Positions 59,108-64,000 of a stretch of 64,000 bases of DNA are shown here, piece by piece. Position 1 is the first letter of the stretch, and each line of letters opens with the position of its first letter. The notes beneath the pieces are model-generated. The model had not been told where the DNA came from. It made no database searches and saw only the letters and a program-made list of their open reading frames with translations. The stretch spans positions 1 through 64,000 of the forward strand of contig JAEBDY010000024.1 in NCBI GenBank assembly GCA_049997955.1, written 5' to 3'. The DNA is from Umezawaea sp049997955. Its GTDB lineage: Bacteria > Actinomycetota > Actinomycetes > Mycobacteriales > Pseudonocardiaceae. The translations under genes and the position numbers were made by a program.

Positions 59108-60115
59108 TCAGCTCCCCAGCTGAGCAGAGGCCGAGAATTCCCGGCGGAAGGTGTGGAACTTCTCTTCTAGAGATCGAAAGCCGCTGTCGGTCAGCGACGC
59201 ACCGGTGATCTTCTCGAACAGCGCGAAGAATTCCACGCGACTGGTGTTCGGTCGGATCACGAAGTGCTGGCCCGCCCGTGAACCGCTGACTCGGAGGAAT
59301 TCGGCCCTTTCCATTCCGTAGAGGAATGAGCCTTCCGAGAAGCGCAGCGTCCGCGGGTACAGTCGGACCACGCCCGCACTGGTGTTGCTGTAGAGCGTGA
59401 GCCACGCGCTGTCGTCGAACAGTTCGAGCCGATCCAGCGGTGGGTCGGAAATGATCGTCACGTCGATGCGGTTGCACCGGCTCCGCGCGAGGTACAGGCC
59501 CACCAGTCCGATGGAGATCTGTTCGCGCAGCTGCGACTGGATGGTGTCGTAGTCGCCGTCGGCGCCCTCGTTGCGCAACAGGTACCGCGCCCGGCCGCTG
59601 ATGGCGCTGCCGTCGCGCGGGTCCGCGAGCACCGCTCGCAACTCGCACTCCGACTGCGACAGGAGCAGCCTGCACGCGGCGTACCTGCCCGCGAACCCGC
59701 GGAAGCAGTACAGCCTGGTGCGGTCGAGGTCCTGCATCATGACCTGGTTGAACGCCGGGTCGGGCTTCGCGGTCGGCTCGAACACGTGGCTGGGGAAGAA
59801 CTCGCGATCGAGCGCGCGGTACTCGGCGGTCAGTTCTTGCAGTGCTTTTCGGCTCTCCTCGACGACGGGGGCCACGAGCGCCCGCTGCGTCGCGGAACTG
59901 GTCAGCAGCGTCTGCCCGAATCCGACCACCGCCGAAATCATGGTGCCGGTCCCGATGGACGTCAGAAAATTTTTGAAAGCTCCCGGATCCATGCCGCTGG
60001 AAACGGCAAGGCAGGTTCCGGAAGTAACGACAAGGCTGAGCAGGAGCAGGCCTGTTCGGGTCCAGAACAATTCTTGCAACAGGTTGCTGCGGATGCCTCC
60101 GGCCTCCGCGGACAC
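59108..60115 (-). CDS. Two-helix membrane protein with large cytosolic domain, unknown
   Basis: 335 residues. Two N-terminal membrane helices (about 20-38 and 50-70) are followed by a soluble domain. That domain has a conserved-looking core RTRLYCFRGFAGRYAACRLLLSQ, LRAVLADPRDGSAISGRARYLLR and IDVTIISDPPLDRLELFDDSAWLTLYSN. An AGGAGGTGA site precedes the GTG at 60115, one of the strongest in the window. The layout (2TM plus cytosolic domain, partner gene downstream) is reminiscent of signalling or effector proteins, but no family is recognised. Confidence 0.62.
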   Translation of the reverse strand: MSAEAGGIRSNLLQELFWTRTGLLLLSLVVTSGTCLAVSSGMDPGAFKNFLTSIGTGTMISAVVGFGQTLLTSSATQRALVAPVVEESRKALQELTAEYRALDREFFPSHVFEPTAKPDPAFNQVMMQDLDRTRLYCFRGFAGRYAACRLLLSQSECELRAVLADPRDGSAISGRARYLLRNEGADGDYDTIQSQLREQISIGLVGLYLARSRCNRIDVTIISDPPLDRLELFDDSAWLTLYSNTSAGVVRLYPRTLRFSEGSFLYGMERAEFLRVSGSRAGQHFVIRPNTSRVEFFALFEKITGASLTDSGFRSLEEKFHTFRREFSASAQLGS

Positions 60116-60320
60116 AGGGTCACCTCCTCGGTGTGCACCCGAATGGAGGAATGCGTTGAGTATTCGAACGAGCGCGAGGAGTTACTGTACGCGCAGCTGC
60201 GACCGGGCGAAAGCCGCAATTAGTGGCGCATTCCGGGGGTCCTCGGTGATCTCCGACCGCGCACGGTGAACGGGTTGGGCCAGCGGTGGGCCTGGGCGTC
60301 AGTCGGTCGGACGCTCCACC

Positions 60321-60326
60321 TAAGCT
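60321..60326 (+). promoter_or_regulatory. Putative -10 element for the FKBP lipoprotein gene
   Basis: TAAGCT lies 8 bases before the ATG at 60335, consistent with a leaderless or near-leaderless transcript. Confidence 0.4.
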
Positions 60327-60334
60327 CCGCAACC

Positions 60335-60925
60335 ATGCGTACTGTCGGCCGTACGGCCCTGACCCTCGTCGCCCTGCTGTCCGCCGGACTCTCCGCCGCT
60401 GCCTGCACGGCCAGCGACCGGCCGTCCACCGCCACCGGAGGCGCCTCCACCCCGGCGGCGACGGCCCCGAGCACCGCGAGCCGCCCGACGGCCGTGTCGC
60501 CCGCAGGCGGTCCGCCCTGCACCCCGGAAGACTTCAAGGTCGTGGGCGCGCTGGGCGCGAAGCCGACCGTCACCGTGCCGACGAACTGCACGCCGGAGAA
60601 GGCCCTCGTGGTCAAGGACGTCGAGGCGGGCACCGGTCCGGAGGTCAAGCAGGGCTCGACGGCCACGGTCCACTACGTGCTCAACACCTTCAGCGACCAG
60701 CAGTTCCGCGAGTCGTCCTGGGACCGCGGCACGCCGTTCCCGGTCGAGCCGGTGGGCCAGGCCTCGGTCATCCAGGGCTGGAACGAGGGCCTCGTCGGCC
60801 TGAAGGAGGGCGGTCGCCGCCTGCTCGTCGTGCCGTCGGACAAGGGTTACCCGAACGGCCAGGGCGACATCCTGCCCGGCGAGACCCTGGTGTTCGTCAT
60901 CGACGCCGTCAAGGTCGAGGGCTGA
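60335..60925 (+). CDS. FKBP-type peptidyl-prolyl isomerase lipoprotein
   Basis: 196 residues. The signal MRTVGRTALTLVALLSAGLSAAAC ends in a lipobox Cys, followed by a Ser/Thr/Pro-rich spacer (about 25-60). The FKBP domain (about 75-195) shows GSTATVHYVLNTFSDQQFRESSW, VIQGWNEGLVGLKEGGRRLLVVPSDKGYPNG and a final LVFVIDAVKVEG. It would assist folding of exported proteins at the membrane surface. A perfect terminator follows. Confidence 0.92.
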   Translation: MRTVGRTALTLVALLSAGLSAAACTASDRPSTATGGASTPAATAPSTASRPTAVSPAGGPPCTPEDFKVVGALGAKPTVTVPTNCTPEKALVVKDVEAGTGPEVKQGSTATVHYVLNTFSDQQFRESSWDRGTPFPVEPVGQASVIQGWNEGLVGLKEGGRRLLVVPSDKGYPNGQGDILPGETLVFVIDAVKVEG

Positions 60926-60938
60926 TCCGAGCGAACGG

Positions 60939-60976
60939 CCGAGGGGCCCGTCCGGACTTCCGGACGGGCCCCTCGG
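60939..60976. terminator. Bidirectional 17-bp terminator hairpin
   Basis: CCGAGGGGCCCGTCCGG (60939-60955) pairs perfectly with CCGGACGGGCCCCTCGG (60960-60976) around ACTT. It lies between the convergent FKBP and quinone oxidoreductase genes. Confidence 0.85.
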
Positions 60977-60986
60977 CGCGTCGGGG

Positions 60987-61958
60987 TCAGGGGATCAGCA
61001 GCAGCTTCGCCGTGGTGCGCCTGCCCTGCAGGTCCTCGTGGGCCCGCCGCGCCTCGGCCAGCGGGTAGCGCCCGCCGATCGCGACCTTGAGCGAGCCGTC
61101 GAGGATGGCCGCGAACAGCTCGCCCGCCCGCCACTCCAGCTCCTCGCGGGTGGCCACGTAGTGCGCCAGCCGGGGCCGGGTGAGGAACACCGAGCCCGCC
61201 GCGTTGAGCCGCTGCGGGTCGACCGGCGGCACGGGGCCGCTGGAAGCGCCGAACAGCACCAGGAAACCGCGCGGCTTGAGCACCGACAGGCTGCCGTCGA
61301 AGGTGTCCTTGCCGACGCCGTCGTACACGGCCTCGACACCCGCCCCGTCGGTGAGCCGCCGGACCTCCTCGGCGAAGTCCACCTCCGTGTAGCGGACGAC
61401 CTCGTCGGCGCCCGCTTCCCGTGCCAGGGCCTCCTTCTCCGCCGTGGACACCGTGCCGATCACCCGCGCGCCACGCGACTTCGCCAACTGCACGAGCAGC
61501 AGTCCGACCCCGCCCGCGGCGGCGTGCACCAGCACGGTGTCGCCCGCGTGGATCGGGTACGCGGACGCCGCCAGGTAGTGCGCGGTCAGGCCCTGCAGCA
61601 GCGTCGCGGCGGCCGTCTCCTCGTCCACGCCCTCCGGCACGCGCATGACCTTGGCCGCGTCGACGACGGCTTCCTCGGCGTAGCTGCCCATCCCGTCGTG
61701 CCACGCCACCCGGTCGCCGACGGCGAAGCCGGTCACGTCCTCGCCGACCGCGGTCACCGTGCCGGAGCCCTCACCGCCGAGCCGGATCGGTAGGTCCATC
61801 GGGTAGAGCCCGGACCGGTGGTAGGTGTCGATGTAGTTGACGCCCGCGGCGCCCACCGCCACGACCAGTTCGCCCGCCCCCGGCTTCCGGGACTCGACGT
61901 CGGTGTACTCCAAGACCTCCGGTCCACCCGTCGAGCGCACCAGCACTGCCTTAGGCAT
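60987..61958 (-). CDS. qor: Quinone oxidoreductase, zinc-independent MDR family
   Basis: A 323-residue medium-chain reductase. MPKAVLVRSTGGPEVLEYTDV and the catalytic-domain GVNYIDTYHRSGLYP precede the NADPH fold AAAGGVGLLLVQLAKSRGARVIGTVST. The zinc-binding cysteines of alcohol dehydrogenases are absent. It reduces quinones with NADPH. The ATG overlaps the end of the DUF885 gene by 8 bases, so both are cotranscribed. Confidence 0.93.
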   Translation of the reverse strand: MPKAVLVRSTGGPEVLEYTDVESRKPGAGELVVAVGAAGVNYIDTYHRSGLYPMDLPIRLGGEGSGTVTAVGEDVTGFAVGDRVAWHDGMGSYAEEAVVDAAKVMRVPEGVDEETAAATLLQGLTAHYLAASAYPIHAGDTVLVHAAAGGVGLLLVQLAKSRGARVIGTVSTAEKEALAREAGADEVVRYTEVDFAEEVRRLTDGAGVEAVYDGVGKDTFDGSLSVLKPRGFLVLFGASSGPVPPVDPQRLNAAGSVFLTRPRLAHYVATREELEWRAGELFAAILDGSLKVAIGGRYPLAEARRAHEDLQGRRTTAKLLLIP

Positions 61959-63600
61959 TGATGTCCCCGTTCTCGTGTTCGGTCGTCCCGCCGCCGAGCG
62001 CCACGCGCCGCGCCAACCCCAGCGGCAGCGCGCCGGAGCCCGCGATCGTGTCGTGGAACTCGCGCAGCGTGCCCAGGTCCGCCCCGAGGTAGTCGGCGCG
62101 GATGCTCTCGATCTCCAACGCGCCGGTGAGGTACGACGGCGCCTGCGTCGGCGTCGCGCAGTACCGGCTCACCTCGCCCTTCGCCGTGCCCGGCGTCAGC
62201 GAGGTCCTGGTGGTCATGAACTCCTCGGCCTCCTCCGGCGTCTGGTCGCCGCAGTGCAGCGCCGTGTCCACGATCATCCGCGCCGCGCGGAACAACCGCG
62301 CCTCCAGGTGCGCCAACTCGTGCGCGGGCTCGGTGAAGTAGCCGTGCTCGCGCAGCAGCGACTCCGCGTACAGCGCCCAGCCCTCGCTGAAGTACGGGGT
62401 GCGCAGCACCTTGCGCACCGGCCGGTCCTGCGCGGCCAGCCACGACAGGTGCCAGTGGTGGCCGGGGTAGGTCTCGTGCACCGCGATCGTCGGGAGCTGG
62501 CCGCGGGAGTTGGTGCGCAGGCGGTGCACCACCTGCTCGGCGGTGAAGTCCTCCGGCGGGTACGGCACGAAGAAGTGACCTGTCCGCCCGGCCGTGAGCG
62601 GCGGGGGAGACAGGTAGGAGGCGACGGCGGCGATCGGGCGCTGGAACTCCGGCGACGGCACGACCAGGCACTCCTCGCCGTCGGCGAACGTGACCAGCTC
62701 GTGCTCGGCCAGGAACGCGCGGGCCCGCCTGGTCTCGGCCTCGTACTCGGCACGCATGTCCTCGACGGTCGGCGGGTGGTCCCGCTGCGCCGCGAGCACC
62801 ACGTCGTGCCAGCCGCGCGGCGCGGTCAGCTCGTTCATCTCGGCTTCGAGCTCGCCGTAGGCGGCGACGCCCCGCCGGTGCAGCTCGGCCGCGTCGTAGC
62901 CGAGCAGCTCCTGGTCGACCAGCAGCGCCGAGTACAGCTCCTCGCCCATCCGCCAGTCGCCGGAGGCGCGCCCGGCGAAGTCGTCCAGGAACGCGGCCAG
63001 CTCGTCGAACGCGACCGCGGCGGGCTCGGCGGCGTCCGCGAGCCGGGCCCGCAGACCGGGGTCGGTCACCCCGGCGGGCAGCGACCGGGTGAGGAACGAG
63101 CGGCCTGACCTCGCCTGGCCGACCGCCCTGCGCACGATCAGCGGCGACGCCAGCTCCGGGTCCAGGTTCGCGCGGCACGCGGCCAGCACCGACGGCACCT
63201 CGGCCAGCCTCGCCACCACGGTGTCGACCAGCTCCGGCTCCGGTCGTGGCCGGTGCAGGAACGCCGTGAACAGCGGGAACAGCACCGCGGACAGGTACGT
63301 GGAGGGGTCACGCCGCCACGCGGGCCACGCGGACTTCGCGCGCATCCCTCTCAGCACCGCCACGAGCAGGTCGCGGTCGACCGCCTCGTCCAGGTCCAGC
63401 CCGTCGTCGGGCACCGCCTCGAAGCGGGCCAGCCACTCGCCGACCTCGCGTTCGTGGCTGGTGAAACCCGCGGCGCTGAAGTCGCCGAACGTCCGGTCGT
63501 GCGCCAGGGAGCCGAGGATCGCGGCCTGGCCGGGGAAGCGGTCGAAGTGCCAGGCGAGAACGCCGTCGACCAGCACGGGAAGTGTCGGGTGATCGTTCAC
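61951..63600 (-). CDS. DUF885-family protein (predicted zinc metallopeptidase-like)
   Basis: 549 residues, no signal peptide. The family's HExxPGHH motif is present as H375-E376-T-Y-P-G-H381-H382 and would bind zinc. Other family segments include LAWHFDRFPGQAAILG at the start and EGWALYAESLLREHGYF after the motif. Biological substrate is unknown for the family. The GTG at 63600 is chosen as it gives the standard N-terminus. It is coupled to qor downstream. Confidence 0.88.
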   Translation of the reverse strand: MNDHPTLPVLVDGVLAWHFDRFPGQAAILGSLAHDRTFGDFSAAGFTSHEREVGEWLARFEAVPDDGLDLDEAVDRDLLVAVLRGMRAKSAWPAWRRDPSTYLSAVLFPLFTAFLHRPRPEPELVDTVVARLAEVPSVLAACRANLDPELASPLIVRRAVGQARSGRSFLTRSLPAGVTDPGLRARLADAAEPAAVAFDELAAFLDDFAGRASGDWRMGEELYSALLVDQELLGYDAAELHRRGVAAYGELEAEMNELTAPRGWHDVVLAAQRDHPPTVEDMRAEYEAETRRARAFLAEHELVTFADGEECLVVPSPEFQRPIAAVASYLSPPPLTAGRTGHFFVPYPPEDFTAEQVVHRLRTNSRGQLPTIAVHETYPGHHWHLSWLAAQDRPVRKVLRTPYFSEGWALYAESLLREHGYFTEPAHELAHLEARLFRAARMIVDTALHCGDQTPEEAEEFMTTRTSLTPGTAKGEVSRYCATPTQAPSYLTGALEIESIRADYLGADLGTLREFHDTIAGSGALPLGLARRVALGGGTTEHENGDINA

Positions 63601-63673
63601 ACGCGCAAAAGCTACCCCTCTTCGTGGGGGCGGTCACCGCCCACGGGTTACCGGCGGGTTCTAAGGTTGACGG

Positions 63674-63988
63674 GTGGCTGACGACGAGCAGGTTGCGGAG
63701 AAGAAGACGACCGTCCCCCCGAAGGCGGTGAAGTCGGCGACCGCGTTCGTCGCCCAGCACGGCAAGGGATCACGCGCGGTCGTGGAACCCCTCGGCCGGG
63801 CGGGCGCGCGCGTCGTGCTGGTCGGCGCCGACGACGGCGCGCTGGGCGACGTGGTCCTGCCGGACCTGGCCACCGCCGAGGCCCTGGTGGACCAGGTCCC
63901 CGACCTGGAAGCGGCCGAGTGGGACCGCGAGACGACCGCGGCGCTCCGCATCGGCCCGGCCCACCGGCACAAGATGGCCGGCCGATGA
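63674..63988 (+). CDS. Small conserved actinobacterial protein, unknown function
   Basis: A 104-residue soluble protein: a charged start (MADDEQVAEKKTTVPPKAVK), then SATAFVAQHGKGSRAVVEPLGRAGARVVLVGADDGALGDVV and an acidic helix VDQVPDLEAAEWDRETTAAL. No domain recognised. The GTG at 63674 is used; TAAGGT 7 bases earlier could be a -10. The stop overlaps the next gene's ATG (ATGA), so it belongs to an operon running out of the window. Confidence 0.7.
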   Translation: MADDEQVAEKKTTVPPKAVKSATAFVAQHGKGSRAVVEPLGRAGARVVLVGADDGALGDVVLPDLATAEALVDQVPDLEAAEWDRETTAALRIGPAHRHKMAGR

Positions 63989-64000
63989 AGGTCGTCCTGG
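63985..64000 (+). CDS. Start of a further gene (partial)
   Basis: ATG at 63985 overlaps the preceding stop and reads MKVVL before the window ends. Only coupling to the previous gene supports it; identity cannot be told. Confidence 0.4.

Overview
The window looks like chromosomal DNA of a high-GC actinomycete of the Pseudonocardiales (a Saccharothrix/Actinosynnema/Lentzea-like organism). The reasons are very GC-rich codons, many GTG starts, many transcripts that appear to begin at or within a few bases of the start codon, and actinobacterial marker genes (rbpA, whiA, opcA, a degenerate priA). The genus is inferred from gene order and protein style, not measured. No tRNA, rRNA, CRISPR array, complete insertion sequence or prophage was seen.

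Layout. 1-10.4 kb: 3' tip of metK with its terminator, a small P-loop kinase, priA, a secreted gamma-glutamyltransferase, a divergent acetyltransferase/XRE-cupin pair, then the def-fmt-rsmB-flavoprotein run. 10.5-14.3 kb: a large LuxR-type ATPase regulator, a repeat-filled gap and a short-chain dehydrogenase. 14.4-22 kb: rpe coupled to the riboflavin genes ribD-ribE-ribBA-ribH, followed by a PH-domain membrane protein, an unusual 818-residue protein and a GNAT enzyme. 22-25.3 kb (minus strand): paaK, a WYL regulator and an EamA transporter. 25.3-28.4 kb: an accessory patch with a SLOG-domain protein, an XRE/TPR regulator, a divergent primase-polymerase-like protein and a decayed antitoxin-like remnant. 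29-30.2 kb: two tandem Rieske lipoproteins. 30.2-35.1 kb: the conserved uvrC-rapZ-yvcK-whiA block. 36.2-40 kb: gap-pgk-tpiA, secG, rbpA. 40-45 kb: a surface stalk protein, a membrane protein, a Ser/Thr kinase and an orphan histidine kinase. 45-55.2 kb: Tat-exported PhoD, then the tightly coupled pentose-phosphate operon tkt-tal-pgi-zwf-opcA-pgl (minus strand), with ctaB divergent. 56-64 kb: a MerR/SDR pair, an HD phosphohydrolase, an unrecognised membrane-protein/cupin-like pair, an FKBP lipoprotein, a quinone oxidoreductase, a DUF885 protein and a small conserved gene.

How the parts connect. Central carbon metabolism dominates: the glycolytic triad, the oxidative and non-oxidative pentose-phosphate steps and rpe feed ribulose-5-phosphate and NADPH, and rpe is translationally coupled to riboflavin synthesis, which uses ribulose-5-phosphate. 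Start-to-stop overlaps (ATGA or GTGA) join many of these genes.

Most interesting observations. (1) A dispersed element of about 150 bp occurs three times in intergenic DNA. It has an invariant hairpin, and in two copies the flanking stem differs in sequence but stays perfectly paired. (2) The divergent promoter of the XRE/TPR regulator holds two ATGCA-N5-TGCAT palindromes. (3) The 13-bp palindrome GTCCAC(A/T)GTGGAC recurs, twice inside genes. (4) A hairpin of about 119 bp lies downstream of whiA. (5) The 818-residue protein has polymorphic-toxin-like and ADP-ribosyltransferase-like regions. (6) The membrane/cupin pair is of unknown function.
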